64,000 nucleotides of DNA from Escarpia spicata (GCA_963995525.1 OZ023206.1:43879178-43943177); one strand, 5' to 3'. Shown: positions 20,090 through 35,104, counted from the stretch's first letter. Notes: generated from the sequence alone by a model not told the origin. Numbers and translations: made by a program.

Positions 20090-20740
20090 TATTATTATAA
20101 AGCATTTATAGAGCGCCGTGTGTCCGGATAACAAATCTGCTCAAAGGCGCTGACAATCGTAGAGTATAAGTAAAATACATTAAATGACCTAAAACATATT
20201 AAATAGAAATATTAAATAGAAAGTTAAACGAATATGATTTAAAAGTAGCATATACAAATTACATCAAATGTCAGTTAGATAAACCTGAATAAAAATCAAT
20301 ATATATATTTACAAGTGTATATATTATACATAAATTAAATGAATTAGCCGTTTAAATACCTAAAGTAAATAATGTGCTTAAATTAAATTATATAAATGCA
20401 TATAATATGCTAATTATTTAAAAAAAATACATAAATAACTTCAACCTAAGTACATAACCGATTGTCAATATTGCACAAATGTCACTGATGCTGACGGCAA
20501 AGTTCTTTGCTGCGGAATTCTGTACCATCTACAGCTTTCGCAAGTGCATCTCCGGCAGACCATATAACACTGCGTTGCCGTAATCAATACGTGACATGAC
20601 CAAGACGTTCACAATGGTTCTGCAGGCATTAGTGGTAAGACATTTCCGAAATAACGCGATGCTTCGGAGGTGACAATATGCCACCTGGAAAACACGACGC
20701 ACTTGATTCGTCATCGACGAAATACATGTAGTGATGTAGT
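20090..20740 (-). mobile_element. 3' end of a CR1/L2-like LINE
   Basis: On the minus strand, 20714-20529 encodes the end of a reverse-transcriptase protein (MSRIDYGNAVLYGLPEMHLRK). An AT-rich 3' UTR follows, with a tail reading TCAGCGCCTTTGAGCAG, then ACACGGCGCTCTATAAATG and ATAAT repeats. The same tail ends the plus-strand LINE at 49020-49110. Confidence 0.8.
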
Positions 20741-21019
20741 TTGTTTTCTAACATTTGGTCAATAATACTGCCGCGACTAACAATTAACTACCAGGCATCA
20801 TTTTGCTAGAAGTGATAATAATATTGAAGGTATGTTGGAGCCGGTTTTTATTGTTACCCCGAGAACCCTAAAAGACATACCTAATTTGGTATATTTTGAG
20901 CATTATCATTCAAACGTTGCAGCTAAGCAAGCTAACGTACACTCCCACCTCCGCGTAACGCTTCTTCACGTCGACCCGTAGATCTACATCCCAACTCCCA
21001 GAGTAGCGTGGGCTATGTG

Positions 21020-21580
21020 GTTGACCGCAACGGTGTCGCTGTTTAATGACATACTTGTCTTATCATGTTGTAGACAATTTTACGAGCAGCTACAATTGAA
21101 TAGGTTCGAACGGGTTGCCGAAAACACAAATTTATTCAGGTGGGCCTATGCACTAAAGATTAGCCTGCTTGACAACCTAGTCCACGAAACTATTGCCTAC
21201 AGTAAGATATGAGAAATCAGGCTGTTCATGTCACGTCATCAACAAACGTTGTGAGGCGTTACACAGACAGAACATATCCAAAGAAGGATTTTTATTGTGA
21301 AAATCACATTCCCGAACACTGTTTTGTGTATGTGGTGCATTTGAAACATTTCACATCGGTACAAGTTCCCACAAACAACAAACCTATTTAACATACTACT
21401 GTTTCTGATCTGTTGTCCACACGTATCACACCTTAAATGTGATATGCGAATGTCAACTTGTTTTTTTCCTAAACCATTCTAAAAAAATGACTGAGAAAAT
21501 ATGTTACATCTCAATCATTTATTAACATTGCGAGTGCGCATGTCCGACTTAAAATTGCCACTTGTTGTGAACTGGAAGCC
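21020..21580. repeat. Duplicated flank of zinc-finger locus B (matches 49130-49580)
   Basis: Shared landmarks: GGGTTGCCGAAAACACAA, TGGGCCTATGCA, CATATCCAAAGAAG and the segment around GTCCGACTTAAAATTGCCAC. Copies in locus C carry small deletions. No gene is supported. Confidence 0.75.
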
Positions 21581-21589
21581 ACACTTATG

Positions 21590-23363
<1,774 letters not shown>

Positions 23364-23439
23364 AATTAAACTGGTTTTTTTCCGAACCTTTTCACACACA
23401 TTATTTTGTATTGTGCTGATGTCCTCGATGCACTATTGT

Positions 23440-24000
23440 AAACAAACAAATAAACGTGTTATCACTAGAGTACATCACATATGAAGAGTTTCTCACTAGT
23501 CGTAGTGTTTACGAAAGTGGCACATTACAGTTTCAAAACAACATTGTTAAAACATTTTCCACAAGTGTCACATTTAACATCTCAATGTGCAGCTTTAAAC
23601 CGTTCCTCGGAAAAGAATGTCTTCCACGTGTGTCAAACAGAGGTTTCTCAATTATATGAGAAAGCAAACAAACCTTTATATCTGCTGCACAACTGTCACA
23701 CTTGAATGGTTCCCCGACACAGGGAGTTGATGTCTGCATAAACGCTAAATATTGTGCCATAAATCATTCCGTCACATGTTTTCTCGTTTTTGTGTTGACA
23801 TTGTGTGACGTGCTTCGATGTCCTATGTCGTGCTGGTGCACACAACGTGACAGTTGTTGTTGTCAATGCCCGCGAGATTTTGCAGCTTTGATACTTTATT
23901 GTTGACAGTTCTGTCACAAACATTTGTGAGTTCTGAAACAAAATAAAAGTTAAGTGACACCATCAGACGTCGTTTGAAAAAGGCTAACTATAAACAACAT
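23440..24000. repeat. Segmental-duplication block upstream of zinc-finger locus B
   Basis: It matches 1040-1600 and 50390-50990. The minus-strand frame near 23760-23540 keeps a degenerate finger (EPFKCDSC, then RHSFPRNGLKLHIEM), so the ancestral gene once extended further 5'. Confidence 0.7.
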
Positions 24001-24185
24001 ATAATAAAGAACAGTGTGGAAGACCGGGACAATTGTATTCTGGAGAAACAGGAGATATTTATTTGTCACAAATACACAATACAGATTAATCATAATAAAA
24101 ACCATACAATATGTTTACCTTCAAGTCGACGAGGTGGTAAATATAAAATGTATGGTAGGAAAACAAAAGAACATGTAATATAAGG

Positions 24186-24505
24186 GAAGGGAGACTCCTA
24201 CTGAGAATAATTATAGTCGCTGTCGTAAGAGCCACTCTGAAAGGCAATTTCATCGATTATTTTTAGAAGAATTTGTTTTATTTGACCCAGACATTTCAAA
24301 TAATACATACAATACATCCATGTAAAAATTAAATAATACAAATACATAACCTTATGGTAAACATGGTATAATGTATGACAAATAACGAAAAGTAGGGTCA
24401 GGAGACTCCTTGAAGACTGTGGTAGTCGCTATCGAGGAGCCACCTTTGTAATAAAACTTTAACTGAATCAATATATCACCTAATCAAATTCTTCTAGAAT
24501 AAAAA
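24186..24505. repeat. Direct and inverted repeat cluster
   Basis: GGGAGACTCCTACTGAG (24186) recurs in diverged form at 24396 and also at 1754. TTTTTAGAAGAATTTG at 24262 is inverted as CAAATTCTTCTAGAATAAA at 24484, bounding about 240 bp. It could be a small TIR element next to the LINE 3' end. Confidence 0.4.
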
Positions 24506-24959
24506 AACATAAATGTATGCATGTGTGTAGTGTAAGCAAGTTTACATGATTATTGAGTTTGTCGTTTAGGCACTGTTTTTTGGACAAGTTGACAGGTGGT
24601 TGTCGGTTCTTAATTTTGCATACATATATAGCAATTTTGCATACATATATAGCAATTTTGCCTGGTGCATTTTACTTGATAGTTTTGTAAAAAATAAAGT
24701 TTAACATACTTGGCAAATCCTTGTGAACTGTATGTACGAAGCTTTTCTTTGACAATATCAGGAATGGTATTTAATAAAAATGGCAAATTATGCCTAAGAC
24801 ATTTCTTAGCAAATTCATGTTTAATTTTATAAGTGTATATTTAATTTTTGACTTTTGTATTATGATTATGTACCTCATAGTTAAACATTATCCTCCAGTT
24901 TTGTAAATAAACTGGTAAGTCATTATGTAAATATTTATAGTAAAATTTTAATTGTTGTA

Positions 24960-27278
24960 ATTTAAGAATGTCATCTACTTTTAACAAGTTGAGTTTTTGT
25001 GTGAAGTGGTTCTGTGTGGGAAGTATAATTACTTAAGATAATAATTATCAGGGCTTCTTTTTGAAGTTTTATTATTCTATTTAATTGATAGCCCCACACC
25101 ACTATGCAATAATTAATGTGTGGCACTATTAAATAATTATATAATATTATTTTAATATGAAGAGGTAACGTTTCAATTTATTTTAAATGCCAATTTCTTT
25201 AGAACAAGCATTTGATATTGTTTCAGTGTGCTTTTTCCAGTTTAGATTTTTATCTATAATTAAACCGCAAAAATTTAATTCTTTGACTTGTTCAATATTT
25301 ACATTGTCTATCTTCAGAGTAAGTGTCTGTATATTTTTCTTTGCCTTTTGAAATGTCATGTATTTCGATTTTGCTATGTTTAGCGATAATTTATTTATTT
25401 ATTTTGAGCCATTCATTTATTTTTGAAAGTTCTTCATTTATTAAAGATTCTAAATTGTCGTCATGTATGTTATCGCTGAAAGTGTTTAGTGTACTTGATA
25501 GAGTTGTATCATCAGCATACATTATTTTAAGGATGTCATCTACTTTTAACAAGTTGAGTTTTTTGTGAAGTGGTTCTGTGTGGGAAGTATAATTACTTAA
25601 GGTAATAATTCTCATGGCTTTTTTTTTAAGTTTTATTATTCTATTTGATTGAAAGCCCCACGCCATGATGCAATAATTAATGTGTGGCACTATTAAAGAA
25701 TTATATAATATTATTTTAATATGAAGAGGTAACACATGTTTCAATTTATTTAATACGCCAATTTTTTTAGAACAAGCATTTGCAATTTTTTCAGTGTGCT
25801 TTTTCCAGTTTAAATTTGTATCTATAATTAAACCCAAAAAATTAAATTCTTTGACTTGTTCAATATTTACATTGTCTATCTTCAGAGTAAGTGTCTGTAT
25901 ATTTTTCTTTGCCTTTTGAAATGTCATGTATTTCGATTTTGCTATGTTTAGCGATAATTTATTTATTTTGAGCCATTCATTTATTTTTAAAAGTTCTTCA
26001 TTTATTAAAGATTCTAAATTTTCGTCATGTATGTTATCGCTGAAAGTGTTTAGTGTACTTGATAGAGTTGTATCATCAGCATAAATTATGAAATTAAACA
26101 TTTTACTGGCTTGTGCAAAATCATTGATATATATATGATGAATAACAGGGGTCCTAAGATTGAACCTTGTGGTACACCTGTTGTTATTGATAACATATTT
26201 GATTTTATATTGTCAATTTCCGTATATTGTTTACGATTTGTTAGGTAACTGCTGAATAAGTTCAGATTTTTTCCATGTATACCATAATATTTCAATTTGT
26301 TAATTAAAATTAAATGGTCAATGGTATCAAAGGCTTTGGAAAGATCTAGGTAAATATTAATGGGTATTTCATCCTTATCCAGTTTCGTTATTATTCTATC
26401 TATTAATTCTAGTGCTGCGTATTCAGTTGAATGTTTAGGTCGGAATCCATACTGATGGTCAAAAAAAAGCTTAGTCTTTTAAATACGATAATAATTGGTC
26501 CAAAATATTTTTTTCAAGTACTTTTGAAATAGCTGGTAGAAGAGATATGGGTCTATAATTATTGAATACTGCTGGCTCACCTTTTTTATATATGAGAATT
26601 ACCTGAGCAATTTTTAGTTTATCAGGGAATATTCTTGTGGTTAATACTTGATTTGTTATTAAAGTTAAAGATTTGGTTAATGCAGGTTCAAGCATTTTTA
26701 GCAGTTTGGTAGATAGACCATCACACCCACAGCTACTTTTGTTGGGTAGATTAATTATTTTTCTTTTTGTGGAATCTTCTTCAACATATTTAAATGTAAA
26801 ATTACAGTTTACTATTTTATTTAGATAATATGAATGATCATGAATGCCTGTGTATTTAATATAATTAGCCAGATTACTACCTATATTGGTAAATAATGTA
26901 TTTAATTTATTTGCAATTTCTAATTTGTGTGCCACAATTGAATCGGATTCTTTAAAATATTTTGGAAATGATTTATTAATTTTATGTTTAGACAGGATTT
27001 CATTTATAGTTTTCCAAGTGTTTTTTTATATCAAATTTAAATTGATTAAAACATTTGTAAAAATATGATTGCTTTCCTTTGCGAAAACTTCTTTTCAAAA
27101 TACTATTGTATGTTTTTAGATTAATAAATAATACGCCATATTCAGAAGATTCAGGGTTTGTGATTTTTAATTGTTTGTAAAGTTTGTCTCTGTATCGTAA
27201 TGAGGTTAGCAAGCTTCGAGTTATCCATATAGATTTTTTATGTTTATATTTATAAAATTTCACTAATTTGCTAGTCAT
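24960..27278 (-). pseudogene. LINE reverse transcriptase, frameshifted
   Basis: Fragments in order: linker (27278-27000), fingers and palm with YKKGEPAVFNNYRPISLLPA (26935-26471), [18 protein letters not shown] (26295-26086) and the catalytic [15 protein letters not shown] box (26101 onward), followed by thumb-like LGLIIDTNLNW and NYCIMAWG. A second [15 protein letters not shown] copy occurs at the end of the same frame (near 25520) because of a tandem duplication. Frames change at least three times. Confidence 0.8.
24965..26080. repeat. Tandem duplication of ~560 bp inside the reverse transcriptase
   Basis: Unit 24965-25527 and unit 25528-26080 share GATGTCATCTACTTTTAAC, GCACTATTAAA...ATTATTTTAATATGAAGAGG and the YADD box. 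The duplication joins in frame on the upstream side, so the 236-codon ORF carries two catalytic boxes. Confidence 0.8.
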
Positions 27279-27504
27279 ATATTTATTTTTAGCTTGATTT
27301 ATTTCATTGATGATAATGTTATAATTATGGTTTGGATTAGCATTTGAACTTGTATCAAATTTTTTTTTTTTTCAGAAGAGATTATATCATTTCTGATTTT
27401 ACCATAGCCTCTTTATTTTTTACATTAACTCGTATACATTTTGTAGTATGTTCCTCTTTTAGAGTTGTCTTCATAAGCATAAAATATGGTTGATCAGAAT
27501 TTTT

Positions 27505-28239
27505 TTAAATTAATATTCCTGCTGTACTTTTCAAAATATGCTTTGTTAAATTACCAAAAAAATTCTCAATAAGTGTACCTGTACATGTTGTGAACCTTGT
27601 AGAGAGAGTAATTTGGGGGAAGAGACTAAATGAAGTTAACATGTCAAAGAAAGTGCTACAGTGTTGTTGCTCGTTTATTTTTAGCATATTTATATTGTAG
27701 TCCCCTGCAAGAATAAGGTTGTTGTTTTGATGATGTTGCATAGATGATATGACCATTGTAAATTCATTTATCAATTCGTTATAGTTTTCATTTATTTCAG
27801 TTAAAGGCCTTGGAGGTCGGTATATATTTCCTATAGTTACAGTTTGCGATAAGCCTCCTCCATTTACTTGTATTATTTGTCCCTCCCATTGTTCATACAT
27901 ATTTAATTTCATCTTTACTTCATAATCAAAGTGTTTATCTATATATATTAATAATCCCCCTTTGGTGCTGCAACTTTTTCCTTGGGATATACAGTCATAT
28001 CTATTTAATTGAATTAGTGATAAGTCATCATTATCAGATAACCAACTCTCTTGGAGACATATTATGCTAAATTTAAAATTTAAGCAAGACAAGTCATTTA
28101 CAAATACCTCGAGCTCACTAAATTTGGCATTAATGGACTGTATATATGAGCTTAGGATACTGACATGTTTATTTTTGTTTTGAACTAACAAATACAATTT
28201 TTCAAAATCATAATATGACGATCGGCGTATTTTTGGCAA
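27505..28239 (-). pseudogene. LINE endonuclease domain (EEP/AP-type)
   Basis: An uninterrupted 244-codon frame carries exonuclease-endonuclease-phosphatase signatures: IICLQESWL (catalytic Glu), IGNIYRPPR, LAGDYNINML (Asp/Asn) and a DNxF-like end. It would nick the target DNA for target-primed reverse transcription. It lacks the usual N-terminal Asn motif. It is separated from the reverse transcriptase by stops. Confidence 0.75.
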
Positions 28240-29305
28240 TTCATTATTTTCATCAACAGTATTAATGATGTTTAGAATATTATTTAGACAATTATTTGTA
28301 ATACCACCTGTAAATTGGGAAAAGTTTCGTCAGTTATCATTTCAGTGTATTTTAAATTTTAATGAGACCAGCATATTTTCAATGTGTTTCAATGAGTGTG
28401 TGCCTTTAATGTTTGAGTTACTAGATTTTGTTTAATAATATTTGTATTTTGTTCATGTAAAGCTAAAGCGGTGCATGATAAGTAGCTACATAAAGTGTCG
28501 GAGATAGAAAAGAAACAGATTATGTTTAGAAAAAATACAAGAAAAAAAGGCGATGTAATAGAAAAAAGTCAGGACCATTTGTCAAGATGGCCCGAGAAAA
28601 AAGAAAGAAAAAAAAAAAACTTTAGAATAAAACTATTTCTAGTGGTAGGAGCTAGTGCATTGTAATGCATTCTAACCAACACATTTCCAACAAATATAAA
28701 TGCAAAAAAATGCAAAAAGGTTATTATATTATAACAAATAAAAAGTCATGTGTGGAAAATAAATAAACATTAAACAGAAAACGAATCACAAGTCACGACA
28801 CAAGAGATTAAAAAAAAAATTATATAAGATATTTAAAAGAATAACAAAACAAGATATTGAAAGTAAAGGTACGTAAATACAAAAGCAGGTACCCTTTACC
28901 CTTTTTTACATACATATAATTCCTATAGCATACATTACAAATGCTAATACAATGTAATTAATTTTAACCAACACATTTCCAATATATATATAAATGCATA
29001 GGTTAGTATATTATAATAAATAAAAAGTCGTGTGGAAAATAAAGAAGCATTAAACAGAAACCATATCGCAAGTCACGACACAAGTGAGTAGCAAACTGCA
29101 CTAAGATATATTTAAAAAAAAGTTGATATAGGGAACACTGCAAATAACAAAACAAGATATTGACCAACTTATTTACAAACGTACAGTTCATACAGCAGAC
29201 ATTGCCAATCGCAGAACTAGATTTCGTATAAGTCAGAAATGTCACGTGAGCAATAACTAACTGTTCACATCATTATCACCGTCATTTGGTGCTATGCCTT
29301 GCATG
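28240..29305. other. AT-rich linker between LINE ORF1 and endonuclease
   Basis: No coding frame. The segment CCAACACATTTCCAA...AAAAAGTC...AAGTCACGACACAAG at 28672-28810 is repeated at 28965-29090. It could be an internal insertion or expanded inter-ORF spacer. Confidence 0.5.
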
Positions 29306-30049
29306 TCATTGGTACTTGTCCAGCTCATTCGAGGTGTATATCCTGTGAATCACGTTGTTGACATCCTTGATTACAATGTTCCCATTGTACGTCCAGCAGT
29401 CTCTGATTTTGTTTGCCTTTTTCAACACTCTTCTTCCTTAAGCCAACTTTGAGCGCATTGTTGTCAAATCTTCATTTATGAAGATCTCCAAAGTTCGCTC
29501 GGCTACTCGTTCGTTCTTTTGTTTAAGTGAAGCTCTTGACTGAAACACTTTGTCGCGTGTCTTCTCCGATTTGAAGCGGACGATTACGGGTCGCGGCCTG
29601 GTGGAGGTGTCCGCTTTGCGACCAATTCTGGGTACCCGTTCAAAGTCGCTGGCCAATACAGCAGGACTGATTTTCATGTGCTCGTTACAAATTTCTATGA
29701 GCTTTGACTCAAGGTCCTCCCCGTGACCTGTCTCCTCAATGCCACTGAAACGTAGGTTTGCCCTACGGCCATATTGTTCATTGTCATCAATTTGGTTCTG
29801 GAGATGAGTAACCTTATCTTCAAGCAGTGCAATTTTATTGTTTTTTTCATCCAGTTGCTGTTGAAAGTTTTTGAACGTTTGTCTCAATTCAAGAATCTCT
29901 TTGGCGAGTTCATCCGGAAAGAGAACCTGTTTCATTTTGTTCAGCACCGCTGAATCGTTGAGGACTGCAATTAGTCTTAGAACTAACTGATCTTCTTGGT
30001 TGTCCTCGACATTGCTTGCTCTACGCGACCTCGGCATATTGTAAGCCAA
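29306..30049 (-). pseudogene. LINE ORF1 protein (coiled coil plus RRM-like region)
   Basis: It starts at ATG 30049. Residues about 45-95 form a coiled coil (heptad-like LRQTFKNFQQQLDEKNNKIA). RRANLRFSGIEE then starts an RRM-like nucleic-acid-binding part, with RPVIVRFKSEKTRDKVFQ near residue 165. An in-frame TAA at 29440-29438 interrupts it. The same frame then continues with KANKIRDCWTYNGNIVIKD, a typical ORF1 C-terminal segment, to TGA at 29308-29306. It would bind LINE RNA and act as a chaperone. Confidence 0.75.
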
Positions 30050-30177
30050 CTTGCAAACGCAGTCATGCGGAACACAATAAGAAATGGGTGTCTACAGTTC
30101 CACTGTCCGGCGTTGTTTGCCAATGCCAGACGTTGTTACGTAATGCACCCTGCTACACAGGCACACACTAACACTGA

Positions 30178-30243
30178 AGCGTAATGTGCATCGATTTCAG
30201 GCTTAGCCTTAAGGCGTAATGTGCGTCGATTTCAGGCTTAAGT
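30178..30243. repeat. Two tandem 33-bp units
   Basis: GCGTAATGTGCATCGATTTC and GCGTAATGTGCGTCGATTTC are each followed by AGGCTTA, immediately upstream (in LINE terms) of the ORF1 start. Possibly a short tandem 5' UTR repeat of the LINE. Confidence 0.6.
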
Positions 30244-30432
30244 TATGGAACTAATAGCAGCTAAGCAACCTCCATCTAGCACTTTCTCAAAGTCCGAAAA
30301 GTTCAGCGTCCTCTATCTCCTTCGGTCAATCACCCACCTTGAAAATCTCCACACTCCAACGCCTCCCCACCACAAAAACTATTCAAAGCTCGGGACACAC
30401 CAGAATACACGTCTATCCACGAGCAGCCATCT

Positions 30433-33305
30433 CTTATTTGATTCATAAAAGAAGACAATCCCTAGTACAATTGGTGCATTACTACAAGATAAATGTACAT
30501 GATATTATGTCTTATATATATATTATATATTACACTTACTAAAAACACAAACGTACAAACAGTTGGTTTTTAAATTAAGTAATTTATTACAAGAGGCACA
30601 GCAGGCGTCCAAAGATATCCCTATTACATATATAACAGTTTTGGATTGTACACTGCTCAGCAAGGGTATTCAGATAATAAAGCTTGGAATAAGTTGCAAA
30701 GGCATATAAACTGTGAGTGGTGATGTTGTTCTTTATTAAATCTGGTGCATTATATATTGTATGTGGCAAACTATACCTGAAGCTTCGTTGGGCTAATTCA
30801 TAATGTAACCTGATTGATGAATTTTATACTGACAGTGTAAAATTTGCGATAACTGTTGTTTTGAACAAATGGCAATTTTTATAGAGATACGGGTAGTTTA
30901 TTGTGTGAATATTTATGGAATCATTTTAATTCGTGAACATTTAGAAGATGTTCTACTTTTAGTAATATAAGACATCTGAACAGTGCATTGGTGTTAGCGT
31001 TAAATTTACTTACTTATAATTCTCTCACATCTATAGCCATATGCCGTTAAACCATAATTTAGATTTGAAAATATGGTAAGTTACCTTTCAGAGTTACCTT
31101 TCATGTTGCTAAGAACGGAGCTTTTCGACCTTCCCGCGATCTTCCTGGAAGTGTTGTCACGTGACAGTTACCAACATAGTCACCTGACGACCGAGAGTGG
31201 CGCAGACGAATGCTGATGAAGACGTCGTGAAGAGGTCGAAAGCTCCGTTCTGAGCAACATAGAACTCGGAAAGGTAACTTACCATATTTTCAAAACTATG
31301 AATGTAACCGAGTCCGGAAGCAATTTACATGCTAACATAATTTAGATGTGATAATATCAGAGAGTTGTATATTCAGAGGTAACAATCGTTTAAGTATAGT
31401 TAGGGTACCTGTAGTCCTGGAGCATCTATTTGAGATTTTATCCATATGACTGTGTCTGTTTAATTATTCATTAAACCACTTAGGCCTAGGAAAATTAACT
31501 TCTCTACCCTATCAATGTTTGTGTTATATATTTGTAGATTTTATGGGTTTATCATATTAATATTTCTTCTAGTTTCTTTGAAAATTATATATTTTGATTT
31601 ATTTACATTTGTTGATTAGAGATTCCACATTTTCATTGTTTTCACATTGTACAAAAGAATCTAGAGTACTTGAGAGATACATACGTAATATAGTTTAATT
31701 TTGGATTAGATTGGGTAAAGTCATTAATCAAGACTAAGAATAACAAAGGGCCTAGAATTGATCCTTGAAGTGCGCCTGTTGAGATATTAAACATTTCAGA
31801 TTGGGTTTCTTCAAGTTCTTTTTTCTATTTGTTTAACATAGTTTTTGAATAGATCTAGGGCTACTCGTTTTATGCCATGAAACTCAACTTATCTATTAAT
31901 ATTAAGTGGTCCAGGATATCAAATACTTTTGAAATGTCCAGGTAGATTATTAACAAGTGTGGATAGTAAATCCAGTTCTTAATTCGACAGCGGTAAATGC
32001 AGTTGAATGATCCTTTCTAAATCCATATTGGTTATCGTAGATAAGTTTGTCTTTTAAAGAAAGATTCAAGCTGGTTATAAATAAATGTTTCGATTGCTTT
32101 TGAAAATGCAGGTAAGATTGATATTGGTCTGTAGTTGCAGAATAGGGTATCGTCCCCTTTTTATAAATATGTATTAATTTGGCTATTTTGAGTTTATCAG
32201 GAAAGATACCAGAAGTTAATATTTGGTTTGTGATTAAAGTTAAAGATTGAATCAAAACAGGTTTAGTTTACTTTAATAGCAGTGAGGAAACACTGCAAAT
32301 CAAATGTTGTCTTTATCATCAATTGTTTCAGAGATTGTTTCTTCATTAACAAGTTGACAATTAAATACTTTATGTTTCCATTAAGGTAATGTCTGAACGT
32401 TTTGTTGGTAGTGTTGGTTGGCTAAATTTGTGCCAATATTGGTAAATTATGAAATAAATATGTTTGCAGTTGATGAATTAAATATTTTAATTGATCATAC
32501 TTACATATATATATATATATTATGTATGCAAGTAAAATAAACAAATAATAGAGGCTACGCAGAATAATCCAAATCGCTCCGGTGCATAATAATTTTATAA
32601 TATTACTAAACGTTTTCATCTATTCCTCGCACTTTTACTATAGAAATACAATATATATTTATTTAATGAAAATTTGAGAATAATAACGGTGTTATAGTAC
32701 CACATAAATTATGAAAGTTGTGGTGGGATTTACTATGAAGTGCGAATTATATTTTGATTTATTAATATTACAGAGTTGTACAAAGATTTGTATCATCTCC
32801 ATGCATTATAATTCACAAAACTGAACAGGTCACAGTATTCTGGTTGATCGTAGACATCTCTGTTCAAAATAATTATACATTTGATTTATAATGGCTTGTA
32901 TAACTTTTGATAGTGCTGATTAGAACAATTATATATATTGTTGGAATTTGATATGCCGCATTGATATATTTCATTGGCATTTTAAAGTAGGTTGTGATTA
33001 TTCGCGTATATATTATTAAGATTTTATTATATGTTTTGTGTTTAGGCAATGAAATTATGATACATCATACATGTAGTAATAATAGTCATAGCGGTAGGTT
33101 TGTATACTCTCCAGGAATTCTTTCTGAGCACTTGTTTGATATTGACATCAAAGTCTTTGATATATAAACCGTTAGTCTGATATATCAGTCACTACTCAAA
33201 TGCTGGGGCATTGGAGTATGAATGTTCAACAAGATGTATACAGTTTCAAATTGAGAAATGTTTCAGTAATGCAAAAGGTGGCAGCACTAATATATAACAT
33301 AATTA
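30433..33305 (-). mobile_element. Second truncated copy of the LINE-containing segment at 1830-4320
   Basis: Colinear with 1830-4320 from ATTGGTGCATTACTAC to TATATAACATA. The minus-strand frame 32255-31950 encodes a reverse-transcriptase piece (FPDKLKIAKLIHIYKKG). The YADD box seen in the first copy has been lost near 31680. It contains an extra ~275-bp foldback insertion at 31060-31335. Confidence 0.7.
31060..31336. mobile_element. Foldback (TIR) insertion with target-site duplication
   Basis: The arm TTTGAAAATATGGTAAGTTA near 31060 is inverted near 31312 (TAACTTACCATATTTTCAAA). The inner arms CAACATAGAACTCGG and GAACGGAGCTTTTCGACC are also complementary. The insert is bracketed by ATAATTTAGATTTG and ATAATTTAGATGTG. 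The related locus at 2453 has a single uninterrupted ATAATTTAGATGTG, the empty site. Confidence 0.75.
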
Positions 33306-34032
33306 TATCGGCGATGGTGATGAAATCGTACTCTATATTTAACTGTTTGAACAAAAACAGCTGTAAATACGTATAACCATCACCACAGGAAAGAAACAGT
33401 CAATGTCAATGGTTCTGAGAAGCCTGTTGTGAGTGGCATCTTCCCAAACAACGAGGCTATTCAAACTTGGCATAACTGTAAGAATTTGTCTGAACTGAAA
33501 ATTTAATCAATATAAATAAAGCCTGCCTAGGCTAGGGCTAGGCTACAGTCTGTGTTTCAGGCCAGGTTTTTAGATTTGTTTTCAAAACATCATATTCATA
33601 ATTACGTTTGACTATTTGAGTATGATGGTACAAGTAAAACACAATTGGGTCAATTGTTGCTTACCATCCAAACACGCCGCACATGTCGTGTGTGTGTGCC
33701 TCTGGATCTCAGGATGAATCACCCATTTATCGCCCACATTAAAAGAATAGTAACAACTCACTCAAATGACATATTCGAGTAATGTGATGGGTCGCCATGT
33801 ACAGATTAACGACAGAATTATACCTTTAGTACATTGACGAACACTGCTTCTAAATTATACGTGTTAGTCCAAGAACAAGCTGTGCGATTGCAAAGTCGAC
33901 GATTACAAAATGCGTGTACATGACCTCTATCATCTACGTAACGTGGCGCCACCATTTGTGTCAGTTAATATAACCAGACTCCGTAAGGTAGAGCCACCGC
34001 TGGGAGCTATCACAACCACAATGTTTCATTTT
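33306..34032. other. Intergenic sequence, nothing recognised
   Basis: No supported ORF, RNA gene or repeat beyond low-complexity tracts. Confidence 0.5.
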
Positions 34033-34215
34033 CCCTCAGAGGAAGTGTAGCAAAAAATTCCACTGTTGATACTGGCGAACCGACCCTTAATGGGCATGTC
34101 CGCAAGTAGAAGTTCATTGTGTAAAAAAAATGTTGTCCTATTCTAAAGAAATTAATCTAATCGTGGTCTTCAAGCTTTATTATGAATATTTCCGATTGGA
34201 TGGCTGTAAAATTAT
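34033..34215. repeat. Second copy of the 182-bp repeat found at 690-871
   Basis: Nearly identical to 690-871, including ACTGGCGAACCGACCCTTAA and CGTGGTCTTCAAGCTTTATT. It lies here outside any zinc-finger sequence, which shows it is a mobile or dispersed repeat. Confidence 0.8.
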
Positions 34216-34408
34216 TAGAATGTTGTTCATCTGAGACATTTGAAAGAAGGATATTATACATGCTAGCCAACTAATGTATTGTATGTTGTATTCAGCATAA
34301 ATAGTCTACAAACTGACAAAACACATATTAGGTGCAAAATAATTTAGATTTGTAAAGAGTTAATTGAAATATTTTACCAAAAAATAATAATGTGTTCTTG
34401 TAGACGTA

Positions 34409-34591
<183 letters not shown>

Positions 34592-34739
34592 TACATGTCT
34601 ATACATACATACATACATACAGACATTATGCACATACAACATTGTATGGTGCACAATGCACATGCAACATTCATCAATGTATACACAGACATATCGTTAG
34701 ACTACTAGTGTAAAACACATCACCATCACAAAAAAGGAG

Positions 34740-34850
34740 TCGCCAAATTATTTCATGACTTAAAAACAGACAAATCAACAGGACCCGACCAGGTGCCAGC
34801 CAGAATCTAAGGTGCGGCAATATTTTACAGTTCATATTGAATGACACGAG
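34740..34850 (+). mobile_element. Short LINE reverse-transcriptase fragment
   Basis: The plus strand reads DKSTGPDQVPARI, the conserved start of a LINE reverse-transcriptase domain, followed at once by a stop. Only about 100 bp survive. Confidence 0.55.
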
Positions 34851-35054
34851 AACACAGACATTTCCCCCAAAAAATCAAAATGCAAAATATTTATATATTG
34901 TTAGATAACTAAATACCATTAAAGCGCTTCCACATTCTATATACACTTTAGAATCTAAATTTTAAAAAGAACAAAAAATTGAACTTTTATTTATGAATTT
35001 GACATTGATAACAGTGAACGTGAGCGTATGGCCTGGCCTACAGTACACTGTTTC

Positions 35055-35066
35055 CACTGCATTAAA

Positions 35067-35104
<38 letters not shown>

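Larger units (their letters stand above)
24510..30049 (-). mobile_element. Near full-length, decayed non-LTR retrotransposon (CR1-superfamily-like)
   Basis: In minus-strand order it has ORF1 (30049-29306), a ~1 kb AT-rich linker with an internal 290-bp duplication (28660-28830 and 28950-29100), an apurinic-type endonuclease (28239-27505) and a reverse transcriptase (27278-24960) with a duplicated YADD region, then an AT-rich 3' part. ORF1-EN-RT order fits CR1/L2-like LINEs. Multiple frameshifts show it is dead. Two truncated relatives lie at 1830-3480 and 30433-32480, all on the minus strand. Confidence 0.75.
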
